From Epiperipatus broadwayi (Eukaryota > Onychophora > Udeonychophora > Euonychophora > Peripatidae), in assembly GCA_028023455.1 (NCBI GenBank), contig JAQFVV010006238.1, forward strand, positions 3,790,572-3,854,571: a stretch of DNA of 64,000 bases, written 5' to 3'. Shown piece by piece: positions 33,881 to 46,748 of the stretch. The stretch's first letter is position 1. Each line of letters opens with the position of its first letter. The notes beneath the pieces were generated by a model. It was not told where the DNA came from, made no database searches, and worked only from the letters and a program-made list of their open reading frames with translations. The position numbers and the translations under genes are program-made.

Positions 33881-34085
33881 CAATGTTGTTGCCAGGCAAC
33901 AGGCACAGACAAAGTAGTTATAAACTTGTGACGGGTTAAGAAAAAGACGAGCAGAAATATTATCAGGCAACAAGTGCTTAACTAGGTAGCTATAATTTGG
34001 GTGTTAAGAAAAATGCCGTCATCAATGTTGTTGCCAGGCAACAAGCATTGAATGTAGATAGCTATTAACCAGGCCATATGTTAAT
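33881..34085. repeat. Tandem repeat, 71-bp unit x ~3, with X-box-like palindrome
   Basis: Three units at 71-bp spacing. The first and third contain GTTGCCAGGCAAC (33888-33900 and 34030-34042), an inverted repeat with one central base that fits the RFX X-box pattern. In the second, at 33959-33971, it has decayed to ATTATCAGGCAAC. Flanking words (GTAG-TATAA, GGGT-TAAGAAAAA) recur in step. Regulatory function is only inferred from the motif. Confidence 0.8.
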
Positions 34086-34099
34086 AACTTTTTTGTCTA

Positions 34100-35100
34100 C
34101 ACATTACAAGAAAGTAACAGTTGATTCCATTTTTACTTTGGATACAGTCTTTATTTGCATTGTCAATTATTCAAGGAAGTTTGAAACATTTGAAGCCTTA
34201 TATCTTCTCTGAAGTCTCATATTAATCAGATATTTTTTCATTAAAGTTTATTTATAATAAATTATACATTTCCACAATTGATTTAAATGAAAGCAAATAT
34301 GGATGATAATTATAGAATTTTTACTTATTATGCAGCTAAATATCGTATCTATAAGTTTGGATGAGCGTGTATTTAAAATTATTTTTTTAATAATATATAG
34401 ACTGATTTATTTTGAACTCAACCAGAACCCCCCCCCCTCAAATATGTGACACCAAGTCTATAAATACTGGTATAATGGAGTGATTTTTTTATTTTGGAGT
34501 GTATAAGGTGTTCAGGCAGTGAAAGTAACAATTGGGTTAAAATACACGGACTTTGAAGTCTAGAATATGCCATTGCACCAAATCAGATACCCAGCTGTAA
34601 ACCTATAAAAATAGATGAATAAATAGACGAACTTTCAGTGTGATGATGATGTACCTAGATATATATTTTCTTAAAATTCTAAGAGTTTGCTCAGCGAATT
34701 TAAATCTTTCTTTCCTTCTCGCCTCCCCTTCTCAAGTCACAATTGAAGACAGTGAAAATATATTTTCTCCTTTAATAATTTTTTTCCGATAGCATTTAAT
34801 TTATTCAACTCACATCTTTCATATTTGATATTGAATAAATCAATTACTGTCTGGGGGAAAATTACTAGAGGAGAAAAAAAAAATCTTTCACGAATTGGCT
34901 GATTTTCATTCCTCAATAAGGCTGAATAGCTATTGCTAAATCTTGGATCTACAAGTGTTTATGAAGATGCTGTCACAATTTATATACAAGGGGAGGGAGG
35001 CGACTTGTTCAGAAATATACGTTATGAAGACAATGATGTACTAATAAAGCTCTATCAAACACATTAGGAATGAAAGTTTGCAAGAATGGCCTTTTGTAAT
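34100..35100. other. Non-coding stretch
   Basis: No gene or assigned repeat. A 10-C run lies at 34428-34437. Confidence 0.4.
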
Positions 35101-35110
35101 TATATATGTT

Positions 35111-35595
35111 AGACTATTTCCACCACCTAGAATTTAAGGTCTGTAAAAAAAATTAAATTTAAACTTTTCAAATACATTCAATTGTTAATAATAACACATA
35201 CAATTAGTATCTGATACAGCATTTTGAGTGCTATTATTTTCTGATTTTCACATTTTTATGACTTGACCACTGACCTACTAACATGGGAATCAAATCTGGA
35301 ATATTTATTTTTATGAACACTGTTTCAAGTTGGCACTATAACCAATTTTGGAGAAACCTAATTGATTAAAGCATCACCTTAAATTTAATATTTATCATTG
35401 TAAAAGTCCTAAGTTTAATTCCCATGCTAATATCAACACTGATTAGGCCTGTAATAACCGGAGAAGAGATTATTCATTACGAATATTGTGTTATACATTA
35501 GTCTGTGTACTATGGTGAATAATTGTATGTATTTGGAAAGTTTAAATAAAATTTGAATTTTTTTTAAAAATCATTTAACAACTAATACCGATAGT
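35111..35595. repeat. tRNA-like foldback family T, copy 2
   Basis: Left end GACTATTTCCACCACCTAG; then TTCAAATACATTCAATTGTT, matching the left arm of 48289-48692; and toward the right GTATTTGGAAAGTTTAAATA, the complementary arm. The centre has a tRNA-like strand with a box A-like TTGATTAAAGC and a box B-like AAGTTTAATTCCC (35411-35423), then TTAGGCCTGTAATAACCGGA and GAAGAG. More decayed than copy 1. Confidence 0.6.
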
Positions 35596-35599
35596 AGTC

Positions 35600-36690
35600 C
35601 AACATGTAATTAACTTTTAGTTTTTTTCTTTGGTTTAATACATAATTTTTTTTTCATGATATTTCAATTAAATTTAAATAATCATTTTCAAGGCTTAACC
35701 TAAAAATATAATTAACTATTTTTGTTCGCTATATAATCTTGACATTTTTCTAGTGACTTTTATCTCATTTAAATATTGTTTGATTACCTCTATATATATA
35801 AAATCCCTATTGTGTCTGTTATCTGAATGTATGTTTGTCTGTAATGCTATCTTATGTCAAATTCACAACCAATTAAAAAAAAATTAATGTTTGTCCATAA
35901 CACTCAAATTCACAATTGAAAAAAAAAACAACTTTAAATTTGTTTTTATAAATAAATAACTATACTAAACTAAATCGTAATATTATGAACATTTTATGCA
36001 AAGGAAGTATAATTCCATCCATTATATTTAATAATCTGTAATTTTTATTACAAAGCATATTTTATGCAAGGAAAATAATTAATATAATTTTTTTACGAAG
36101 CAACATTTTTTTTATTAAAACAATCAATTAAAAAAAAACTGTGATGTTTTACAGAAGACATATGGAATAAAACTTTTTGAAAGAAAAAACACTCAGAAAA
36201 AAATCAGTACATGTGCTTTTAACTACAGTACAGAACTGAATAGGTATAGTATTTAAATTGTGAAGAAAATGTGATTGAATACATAAATTCATATTTGATA
36301 TATGATATTTAGTGAGGGGAAAAAATAGATGCTATATTATCATATTTACATTTAGTTTTCGTTAGCATACAATTGAAGTCATGTAGTTTGATATCATGTA
36401 GTTCGCAGCTCCACATTAATACCATGTATGATTGAAATTTGTTAAAGCAACCAATTAAAAATATATTACAGAAATGACAGACTTTCTATAGGACTGGTAC
36501 ATTTGTCAGATAATTATTATAGTTTCAAAACATTCCATTTATGTTATAATGAGTATCTCAAAGACATTCGGAAAAAGTTAATGTTTATTGCTTTCATTAG
36601 AGAATATGACTAATTATGTGCACGTAGATTTTTTTAAATATTTAATTATCAAGAAAATATCAGAGGAACATCCAAGTAGAAGATAATTTG
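35600..36690. other. Non-coding stretch
   Basis: AT-rich without assigned features. TATATATATAAAATCCC followed by TGTCTGT-like words at 35791-35845 resembles the edge of a widespread repeat class in invertebrates, but I cannot identify it. Confidence 0.35.
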
Positions 36691-36699
36691 ACTAGTGGC

Positions 36700-38960
36700 T
36701 TTATTAAGTCCTTGAATTCTACTGTTATGATCATGGGTTCAAAAGTCATTACCATAGTTTGTGCTTGTTCATGTCACCATAAACTAGTAGCTATTAAATT
36801 CCATTTATGAAGCTGATGAATGTAATATCCATAAAATATTCTGAATCTACTAATGAGATTCCAGTTACATTTAGAACATTAGATCCAGATGTCATTATTT
36901 TTAGATCTGGGATAATACATTTGCTTGGAATTTCATAAGAATTCCATTTTTTATGCTATGATTTTTTCACTGTAGATTTTTGAGTGAGCATTCAGAAAGA
37001 GGATATTGAGTTAAGACACATCTTAGGTTGCACAATTACATCATGAGTTATATTCAAATTCAATTTACTAACAACCTTTTTTAAAAGGGAACTTCACTTC
37101 TGATATTTGGGGGAATATGTGAAAAAAAACTCATGATTTTAACTATCCAGAAATTTAGTGTGGATACTTTTTGTCCAAATAGTGTCATAATATGCACTAG
37201 TAGAATAAGAAATTATTTTAGATCTAACATTTGATAAATGAGGAAAATATTTTAGACTCTGACTCAAGGTTATTCTTTTATAGCATGTGGTAGGATTGTG
37301 CATCAGTGTATTATCATAAAAAGTGATATTCAGGTTATATATTTTTCTGTTGGTTAGATGAAAAGTTGGGCAAACTGTCTTTGTTAGATTAGGAATGAAA
37401 TCTATGACAAAATATTTTCAATCTTTTTATATCCATATTGAGACATTTTTATTTGAGGAAATCATTTCTATTGTGAAGTCAAAGCATTATTACAGCATAG
37501 ATGAATTTTCTGCATTCCGTTTTTGGTAGATCACTGACAAATATACTAAATAAAGTATTTTATCCATCCCTCTTCTGTTTATTTAAATGGACATATTTAT
37601 GTCCTATACATGAGGGGTCAGAGTGACTTAAAGTCAACATGGGTGAGACAATAATATTGGCATCAGTAAGGGCTTTGAGCATTTTATCATCAGATTTTCA
37701 ATGGTATGGGTGGCTGAAAAGTTGGAGGGTGGAGAAGATTGAAGTCTGTCCATTAAAGTTTGAAGATTTGCTATCTTAATATAAACTGAGCACTGATTGT
37801 ATATATGCATTGGAGATGATGATCTGAACCAATTGGTGAATGCTGGTTCAGCATAAAATACATATTGGTGATCATTAATCATTTATCTTTTTCACATCTA
37901 TCCTGGTCATGTGCATTGATTGTATAAGATAGAGTGGATAGCTGTAGAGAGCTTGAAAGTCTGAGTTCAAATCCTTTCTAATTAAATAAAATAGTGTTAA
38001 TTTTTCTATTGGAGAGGATTTCTTCAAGCACATTAATGTTTTTTCAGTATTCAAGAAATTAAGAAAGATTATTTTTAAAAACAGTTTTAAATTTAATTTG
38101 AAAGCTTTTTTCAACGTCAGTTATATCAGGTTTGGATTTAGCAGTGTGATATTTATGACTGGTAGTCTTATTAGCACTTACAATAATATGGTAGTTCTTT
38201 TATAAAGATGCTTTTTTTACAATCACTAAATTTGCGTAAAAGTTAGCAATCCTTTGATAAAACCTTGTAAAAGTTTGTTTGACCATTGTATCATTTCACT
38301 TCTTTTTTCTAATATCATCTACTAAATTTTATAACTTTATCAGTAATTTCTGGATTTTTAGTAGGGGGAAATATGACTTTAAAGAGTACAGTTAGTTTTA
38401 TTCTACCTTGGAATAAGTTATTTTTTATATCCTCAAGGGATATATATTTTATTCAACTGTTATGAATTTGGAGGACTTCTATTAACATTCTTTGTAAGAT
38501 AACTAATATATTGATTCCAGTTAGCTTACTTTAAATTCCATCTCATAACAGGATAAATTTTAATTATGGGACTATAGATTACAATAGACTTGTTTTATGT
38601 TTGATATGGGGAAAATGATGCAATATCACGTCAGCAGATAAAGGTGAACTATTTTTTTAATGAAACAAAAGTAAATCAGGTCTGAATGGAATGTCTTTTC
38701 TGTTCATCTTCATAAAATAAGTACTTGTTATTTAAATCCATTCTTCTAAGAGTTACTAATCTGAGTGATTTTCATATGCATGTTCCCAAAGACTTATGAG
38801 AATTGAAGTTTATATATGCAGGTGTGGGAAGATCTGACAAAGGAGGATAGGACCAGTTTGAATCCAATTGGTGATTGCATTATCATTTAGATTATCTTCA
38901 TTAAAAATTGTTTGCTTTACAAAATAATTTGAAATTAAAGTAACCAAACTATGTTTCAAA
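36700..38960 (-). pseudogene. Heavily decayed jockey-like LINE (LINE C)
   Basis: Minus strand. At 38950-38600 an endonuclease-like stretch (KDIPFRPDLLLFH, then HHFPHIK at the SDH-x-P position). At 38560-38400 the linker RWNLK-ANWNQYISYL and a YIP-GYKK-LIPR motif usual between endonuclease and reverse transcriptase. At 37560-37480 a TLFSIFVSDLPKTE-RKFIYA block, where the expected YADD has become YAVI. At 37150-37100 YSTSAYYDTIWTKSIHTKFL, matching the AEYCAPVW-S-HT motif near the end of jockey-type reverse transcriptases. Almost every line has stops. The GVPQGS block is not visible, and 37615-37985 may be a separate insertion holding a hammerhead-like unit. Confidence 0.7.
37815..37868 (+). ncRNA. 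Degenerate hammerhead motif (family H1, locus 3)
   Basis: A single H1 unit. CCAA is at 37829-37832 and the core has decayed to TTGGTGA (37833-37839). Stem II is ATGCT/AGCAT around GGTTC (37840-37854). The GAAA block reads AAAA and the cleavage base is A. Stem I TTGG is kept at 37865-37868. The outer stem II pair changed from G-C to A-T on both sides, so pairing survives although the core is dead. Confidence 0.65.
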
Positions 38961-38964
38961 TGCA

Positions 38965-39690
38965 TGCTATCAAAAATCAATATAAAACTAGAAATTTTAA
39001 AAGGATATGCATTATTAGAAGAATGATGAATATTCTTAAATCTAATTACATGGGTATTTTCTCAATAATTTATTTACAGAGAATCTCTTTTTTTAAATTT
39101 TATTTTGATGTATCCTTAATGCTAAGTTGAAGTAATTTTATTTTGTTTTCTAGATTCTATGTGGCATATATTGTCAATTGAAAGGTTCTTTGTTTTTCAG
39201 TACTACAATGATCATTTTTCATTTTGTGAATGTAAGACCATCTCTGTATTCCTAGTATTGCTACCCCCTTCAATATTGCATAAATAGCTTTATTATAGAT
39301 TTTAGCTCATTCATCAAAAAATCTTGCTTCCTATGTGGAAACCAGTTTGATAATGGTTTATCATGAAAATCTACAAATGGTTGTTGAAAATTTTTCAGAA
39401 ACCAAAGTTTTATGCAAAAATTAAAAAACAGGAGTACAAGATATTAAAAAGTATATTAAAGGATAAGAATTTGATATATGAACATTTCATGGATTTGTTT
39501 CCATAGTTATCTTAAAACTCATCTTTAAACTTTATTTTTTATCTTTTTCAGTTTGTTTCTGAAATTAGAATAGCCTTATTTTGTATGCAAATGGCCGCAA
39601 ATGCATTTCATTTGATATTCTTTTGGATCTCATCATTAGTAAGAGATCAGTTCTTGTTTTATATTTACCTTGTATTTATGGATCTAGGCA
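38965..39690. other. Non-coding stretch, possibly LINE C 5' part
   Basis: May contain the start of the LINE C endonuclease, but no motif is clear. No other element recognised. Confidence 0.35.
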
Positions 39691-39694
39691 ACAA

Positions 39695-39832
39695 GGAATT
39701 CTAAATAAGAAAAGTTTCAGTGTAGATATATCTTAAAACTTTAGCTAAGCTTTTTCGATATCCAGATATCAAAAATGCTTAGCTCAAGTTTTAAGATATA
39801 TCTACACTGAAGCTTTTTTTATTTAACATTCC
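39695..39832. repeat. 138-bp palindrome
   Basis: Arms 39695-39762 and 39765-39832 (68 nt each) are complementary with a few mismatches around a 2-nt centre. Inner arms read GCTTTTTCGATATC and GATATCAAAAATGC; outer arms share AGATATATCTTAAAACTT. Almost loop-free. Could be a small MITE or an inverted duplication; no target duplication seen. Confidence 0.9.
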
Positions 39833-39839
39833 TAGGGCT

Positions 39840-41630
39840 TAGAATTTAATTACCATTTGTTTAAGAAAAGTTTTTCAATGGCTTTACAATAAGAAAATCT
39901 TTTGGCATAATGGTCAATGCAGCCATCTACCCCTTTTATGATCTGACATCCGGATTTGGGCTTAGTGAACCTTCAAATTTTTCTTAGATTATAATTGAAC
40001 TTTATTTATTTATACATTTTCATGTAGCTTGTTCATATCCAACTAGTTGTGACCATCTAGCATTGCTCATTAATTGGGGTATTTATTTATTGTAACTAAA
40101 GCTTAATGATCAGATTAGTGTTACAATGTGCTGTTACAATGCAATTTTGAGTGCTAGTTGGAGACATGTCAGTCATAGTGCTACTAATGTTTAATCTACA
40201 AGTTTCCTCTACATTTGATATGTATGAACATTTGGGGTGCTTTTGTTAAGAAACTTAAATATAAATGTAATATTGAAAATAAGCTTAAATTATAATCATA
40301 TATCTTTGATTTAAAATATCTTCCAATGCATAATTAACATTTCATTTTTTTTCCTGTAGTTTTTTTTAGTTATTTTTGGCATCCATTTTTAAAATTTTTT
40401 GTTATCATTTCGCTCATGATATTATCTCCATTTCCTGTATTAGTAATCTATCATCTCTTTGTTGATTTTCCTTTCACATAAAATAAAATGTAATACTGAA
40501 GTTGATTTTTCAAAAATTTAGAGATATCTTTTGAAGTTTTATTAATCAGTTTTATTTTAGGCAGTGTTAATAAATAAGTTGTTTGTGTTATGTTTTGTTT
40601 TTAACACATTTTATTGTGATTTTACTCACTTGCAGTTGCGACCATAAATGCGACCAATAGATAGGTGGCTGGCTCTCTCTTCGAGTTGCCGGCAGTGCTA
40701 GTTCAGAATCAATACATTTATTAAGTAGTGACCTAGTTTAACTATTTGCTATATAAAAATTAAGATGTTAACATGTCTGAATAATGAATTATAATATAAA
40801 ATGTGATAATGTGTTTTATATCTTCAATGCACTCTTCACTGACACAAACTTTTCAAAATGTTTTGTGATTCATGGCTTTTACTATTGCATATAATTTGAA
40901 TCATTTTAAGAGCTTCGGTACCAGTTTTTTCCAATTTAAAATAAATTTAATGTTAGCTTATTATTTATAATGAGATTAACACATATTTACCAGTCACCAA
41001 TATGTACATAGAGTAGCCCTATTTTTAGATTGAAGGCCAACTTGCCATTTCTGGTGAATGATTGCTTATCACGACCTCCAGATCAACTTAACTGCTCAGT
41101 TGGTAATAGAAAGCATAATTGTTCAAACTGTGTATTTATAATAAAGTTTTAAATCTAGTTAGGAAACAAATATAATTTGATTGATTATAAGTGTGAATAT
41201 CTGATTTGATCTTCAACATACTAAATACAGTTTTTATACATTGAAGTCTTTCTTGCAGTTCGGAAATATTTGAATATATCTGGTATAGAAAAAAGCATAT
41301 GACCGCCACTTTGATTTTCATAATGTAATGGAAAATTATTTATTTGTTTTTGTTCTAAAAAGTAAAAACAAAAAGATAATCTCTTGTTATTAACTTTTTT
41401 CCAATCGATTTTGTTTTATCTGGATAATATAAACAAAAGTCGTGAATTGAGTTTTGCTAAGCTAAGCTATTTATCATTTTTGTGACTTTTTTTAATGATT
41501 TTTTTCTTTAAAAATTAAAATTGGCTGATTCTAAGCTGTATAAAATTGTAAAATGCTACCACTCTCTCCCCACCCTTCCCCGAAATAAATAAATAACTAT
41601 TCTAATAGAGATAAAATATTAGATAATTTA
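39840..41630. other. Non-coding stretch with one GC-richer patch
   Basis: No gene. A GC-richer patch at 40634-40710 (GTTGCGACC, GGTGGCTGGCTCTC, GTTGCCGGC) stands out from the AT-rich background and may be the remains of a transposon end. Confidence 0.35.
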
Positions 41631-41635
41631 TATGT

Positions 41636-42000
41636 TGTGGCAGTCCGGGTTTTCCATCAGAAGAGGGGGAACGCAGCTAACTATGGTCGGACTTAGGGTC
41701 TTTGGGTAGAACGCCAAGAATGCCGCATTGAAGTACGTAACCAATGGTCATGCCTACTTTCAATGGGCTAGCTCTAGGTTTACACATTAAATTCAGACAC
41801 AATTTAGGCTAATTCATTCATACACCACCCTTCTTTCAGATTCCACACATGCCTCAGAATTCAAACCCAGTGAGAATGTTGCACTTGGCTCTCTTCAGGG
41901 ATGAATTTACCTTAGATAGCAATTACAATACTTTTATATGGGTTCCAATCTAGTAAGGGACTCATTTAACCGTATTACTATATTATAATGTAAAAAAAGT
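41636..42000. repeat. Dispersed repeat, possible solo LTR fragment (copy 1)
   Basis: A GC-richer block starting TGTTGTGGCAGTCCGGG and running through TCGGACTTAGGGTCTTTGGG, then GGGCTAGCTC, and ACCCTTCTTTCAGATTCC. The same order of words occurs at 63850-64000 (TCGGACTTTGGGTCTTCAAG, TGCTAGCTCAATA, CATCCCTCTTTCAG). A TG start and lack of internal coding are compatible with an LTR, but the other end and a target duplication are not established. Confidence 0.5.
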
Positions 42001-42009
42001 ATGTGTGTA

Positions 42010-44680
42010 TACACACATATGTATGATTATGAATTGATGAATGAATGGATAAATAACTTTGATACACTACAGACCATTTAATGAAAATCAAATTAACAAT
42101 GTTTATTTACAAACAAAATAAAAATTGAAAAACTCTTTTAACAAAAAAAAAAATTATATACGTGTTTGTGTCAAGTATGTATCCCTACCATATTAATCAT
42201 TAAATATGTTTATTACTCCAACTCTTCCCATGGTAGATGTACATAAAGCCACTACATATTTACAAAGTAGATAAGTATGATGAAAAGATTAACTCACTGT
42301 TACAATGATCACGGAGCTAACTAACTATTTAACAAGATTGTAAGAAGGTGTGTGCAATAGGTTCATAGTCTAATTCCAACTGTAGAGGTTTCATCCTCTT
42401 TGAGGATCTCCCTTAACTATGTACAAGTTTAATAGAAAAGAACATTCATGCAAGAATATTAATCATTCATACTTGAATAAACAAATATAAACAATCATTA
42501 ATTAACAAAAAAAAAAAAAATAAAACAAATAAACAACACAAACTCTGTCCTGTAGCAAGTGTTCATGTTTTTAATATGGAATAATATCAAATAAAATCTT
42601 AGCTTATTCCATATTCCTTATAGTAATGATGATGACAATACCTAATGTCATGTCAATATGGAGAAAGAGTTACCTAAACTTTATGTAATGAAATAAAAAA
42701 AAAATGTATAAGTTAACAACCTTCCTCCCTGCACTTTCTTCACTTTAACTACTATGGACTCTTTCAAGTTATAGAGATTTAGGTTTCCAAGTGCGGAAGT
42801 GAAATAAAAAAAACACAGAATTCTACAATCATATATGTAAAATAAAAAAAAGATTACACAACAAATTAAGACTTTTTTCAAGTTATCTCGCATTATGTTC
42901 ATGAATTAGGCAACTAATGTCTCTGATAGATACAGTTCATTGCTGTTCCAGTCACATTTCTCTGGCAAATCATGCATTACTCATGGAGACTCTATGGTGA
43001 TGTATTTGGAATGATGCTATTTCCCTCTTCTGTTGTGGTTTTCATCATGTATCCATCGGAACATTTAAGACAGAGCATTTGATGTTTCAGCAGACGTTAC
43101 ACAATTGATTATTAAACCATCATGCTTCCTATAGTCAGGGCTGATAACACTTTAGCCCTATGACACCATTGAATTAGCCAGAGCACATTGTTTTGTAGTT
43201 TATAAACAATTAAAATTTTCTTAGTTCAGTGTTTGATATTTAATAATTTTTATAAGAACAGAATTATTCATCATTTATATATGTAACTATACTGATGACA
43301 TTCTGTTTTGTTATTTTATCCATATTTGAAGAATAGTGCGTCCTTTTTATTTTAAATGTCTATTTAAATCAGTTCAATTATTTTATCCAACTGTATGATT
43401 CTAGAATTCTTTCTGTTTAAATATCAGCTGCAGATTCTTGTAATTTGTGTTACAATGATCAAGCGAATAATTTGAAGTGTTCGAATAAGCTGTCCATATT
43501 TTCTAAAATTCAAACAGTCAATTTTCTAAGGCTGTTGTTGTACAGCTTTTACATTCTTTGAAAATGGTAAAAGATGATTGAAATAAACGGGTTTGTTTTT
43601 ATACTGGACTCGGCTTTCATTATTTAGTATACTTGCATTTTATTTCTTTTTCCATAGCTGTGTAAACCCTATTGTTGCATGTATTATATTGATTATAAGT
43701 AAAATAAAATTACATAGTAGAATTGTGCTTTCATCTTCCTCATTTGGCTACCTAGTGATTGGTTTGATATTAGGTCATTATTTTTACTTAATCTAAGTCT
43801 TGTGTAATGATGTACAATACACTGACATTAAATTCATTGTTTGCATACATATATATTAGTAAAATTTCTTTTTAATTAGGGTTTTCATCTTTCTGATAGA
43901 TAAGTGAAACTAATATTTCTTGATATTTCTTTAATATAATGAAAAATAAATGTTTGTTGTGTCTATATATATATGTGTGTGTGTGTGTGGGTGGGTGGGG
44001 GTTATTTACTCCATAGTGAAAATACATGCTTAACCACTATTAACTAAATTTTACATTAACAATGAGTTTGATTTGGTGGTGAGAGTGAAGAAAGGTTGGA
44101 TTGTAAGCTACCCTTACAATGTACTTAATTTTTATTAAAAATTTCTTATGGCATGGTTTATTTTATTATTGGCATTGCAGAATCGTAAATCATGCATAGA
44201 CTATTATACTATTAATTTTAACAACTTCATATATAAATACTAGCTATTAACTATATAGCTCTGAGATTTATTTATTATGTGCTAATCTTCATATGCATAC
44301 TTTATAAGAACCTATTATTAATCAGACTTTCTAAATGCCATCTCATGTTAATCTATTGACCAGTTGAAAAATAAATATCTGGTCCTTCCAAACCATATCT
44401 GAGTAGCAGATAAATCATTGATATTTTAGAGAGTAAGCCATTCTTTCTATTAATGACAATCTTAACAAGGCTTTAATCTGATCAGCTTGAAAAATTCCTG
44501 ATTAAATACAAAAAAATATGAAATTATACCATAAAATTATTAATATGAAGTTCAATGGGATTTTATGGAATAGCCATGCTAAGACTACAGAAGTGAGAAT
44601 CCTAACCATTGATGAATTCATTTTCTGATAAGATTTTCTGCAAGTATCTTTATGATATTTGTTAGTAGTCAAAAAAAATC
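42010..44680. other. Non-coding stretch with microsatellites
   Basis: No gene recognised. A TA/TG/GGGT microsatellite at 43966-44001 and AT-rich filler. Open frames at 42681-42902 and 43593-43796 are AT-rich hydrophobic chance frames. Confidence 0.4.
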
Positions 44681-44686
44681 CATATG

Positions 44687-44687
44687 A

Positions 44688-44771
<84 letters not shown>

Positions 44772-44795
44772 TAATAATAATGATGATGATGATGA
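44687..44795. repeat. Compound microsatellite (AAAT)n-(AAT)n-(GAT)n
   Basis: A run of AAAT units passes into AAT units from about 44716 and then five GAT units to 44795. Read on the minus strand it gives the poly-Tyr/Ser open frame at 44502-44819, which is an artefact. Confidence 0.95.
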
Positions 44796-44851
44796 ACTAC
44801 TTTCTTTCAGTTCTATCACTTACTGCAAGCTTGAGTAAACAATAAATATTA

Positions 44852-44935
44852 GATATTGCACTTATGCCCAGACTAGTTTCTGGATAATGGCCTTCATAAT
44901 GAGGATGTTCGAGTCTAGGTTTAGTGCACCTGGAT
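44852..44935 (-). repeat. Decayed H2 arm fragment D with hammerhead remnant
   Basis: The minus strand keeps CCAGAAACTAGTCTGG (44884-44869) with GAAA, palindromic stem III and GTC intact, but the core heptamer reads ATTATGA and stem II no longer pairs well. GTGCA-CTAGACTC matches the flanking H2 arm. A dead, truncated H2 copy. Confidence 0.7.
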
Positions 44936-44939
44936 TTTT

Positions 44940-46390
44940 TTGCACTTTTCTGTCCTCGTATAATCAAGGTGCCAATCTGAAAATCAAATATATCTTAATG
45001 TTTTGAATCCAATATAATTCTATTTTATAATTTGAACAATTAAGTATCTATGTGTTATGAGGTTTTAATAAATGTCAACATTTATATTTGATGAGGATTG
45101 ATGTAAATCTTTCAATCTCACCCCCCTCCCTAACCACATAATTCATAAAGTTGTTTTTGAATTTCAGAAAGGCAAGCTTGATAGTATAACAAAAAACTAC
45201 ATGATGTACATTGCATTAGAGTCTAAAAATCTATAAGCATTAGATTCAGATTTAAATCTCTTCACTGGCAATATGTATAAGCCCGAAATTAATTTAGAAG
45301 TATGCATTAAGCAAGATAAGATAGGAAATTTGTTAAGTGCTTTATCTGTTATCTGTTGTGGTAGTTTTTGAAATAGAATAAATGGTTTTGTGATTTTTTT
45401 ATGGGTTTATATTATTATGAAAATTGATTGAAGATGTCATCTGCTTAACTTTTATCTAACCATATATATTATTAAATAATAATAAATTATCAATGTGTTA
45501 ACCATGTTTACAAACTTTATTATGCAGTAAGTTTGATTCATTTTGAAAAAAAAGTACTTATATCATAATCATGCATGTAATAAAAAATATGCTTGCAATT
45601 TACATGCAAAACAATAAATCTCCCAATGAAGTCCTGATATTTATTTTAATAATTAATATATAATATTAGTTCTCTTATTGTGGTTTAGTTTTTATTTGTT
45701 TTATTTGTTGACCTGAAATTTTGTGTAATCTCTTGTGGATGTTAAACAATCTAAAATGTGTCATTGACTAAATACAGGCAGTCCTTGAATTTTATACATT
45801 CTATTTTCATACAATTCACTATTTTGTATGAAGGGCAATAGAAAAAGATGCAGTGTGTTATGGGACTTTTTATTAAGAAAAGAAAAAAAAGAGTACATTT
45901 CAACTATCTCTTGAGAAATTTATAAAGAAAACACCAGATACTAATCAATAAAGTGTTATTTATGTATATTCTAATATACCTCAATTAAAAAATAAATATT
46001 TTAAAAAGGCTTTTTAATGCTTATTTTTATATTGCTTTGCTTTGGTATATTTCAACTTTTGCGCACATTTCAGGAACCAATTAGGTACTAAAGTCGAGGA
46101 CCACCTGCATATTGACTATAATGTATTTTTTACTACATCACATTCTCACTGAAGGGATAATCTCTAGCCTAATGAATGCCTAATAAAAATTATTAATATT
46201 GACTGATGGACTTAACCTGTTTAAATTATTTGACTGAAGAAATTTATCTTCGCCCATCCTAAATATTTTTATGGCCACAATAATCTGTTTATCACCTGTC
46301 TGTTCATATTGGCTTAAGAAGTAAATATATAAAAGTAGTTGTATAAAAAACCATTTTTATGGTAAATAAAAAATATAATTTTTTTTTAAA
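44940..46390. other. Non-coding stretch
   Basis: No gene or assigned repeat. AT-rich, with a short C-rich run near 45120. Confidence 0.4.
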
Positions 46391-46399
46391 AAGAAACAC

Positions 46400-46498
46400 T
46401 TTTTTTTTCATGCGTCATAGCATCGGCCGGGAAGCGAACCCGCTAACCCGGGACAATTGCTTGTAAGGCTGCTGTGCTGACCTCTCGACCACCAACGC
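46400..46498 (-). mobile_element. tRNA-derived SINE (copy 2)
   Basis: Minus strand, same family as 14942-15046. Acceptor-like stem GCGTTGG with CCGATGC (seven pairs including wobbles), box A GGTGGTCGAGAGGTCAGCAC, box B GCGGGTTCGCTTCCCGG, then an A tail (T-run 46400-46408). It carries a few extra bases between the anticodon and T arms, like a long variable arm. The target duplication is unclear. Confidence 0.8.
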
Positions 46499-46748
46499 TT
46501 AACAAAAAACTTTTATTCACCATAAATGCACAAAAAAGTAAAAAATAATTTTTTTCCAGCTTTTAGAGATATAAGAGTGGTGGGCACATTTTTGGATGCA
46601 GTCTTAGTTTCAGTTTCTATCAATTTTTATGGCTTCTTATCAAGCAAGGATTACAATTTAATATTCTACACTTAATATTCTTTATCATTTTGCTACTATG
46701 TATATGAAAATATATTTCTTATTGCTATTTGTAAAATATGTCCTATGC

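Noticed and set aside
37905-37985. tRNA-like segment with box B GAGTTCAAATCC
   Set aside because: Box B is good but no box A or cloverleaf pairing is visible, and it overlaps decayed LINE sequence.
37634-38114. Two overlapping minus-strand ORFs as a real gene
   Set aside because: They lie within the decayed LINE C and the H1 ribozyme relic; no independent motif or start context supports them.
44502-44819. Minus-strand ORF with long Tyr and Ser runs
   Set aside because: It is the translation of the (AAAT)(AAT)(GAT) microsatellite and AT-rich flanks; no protein is implied.
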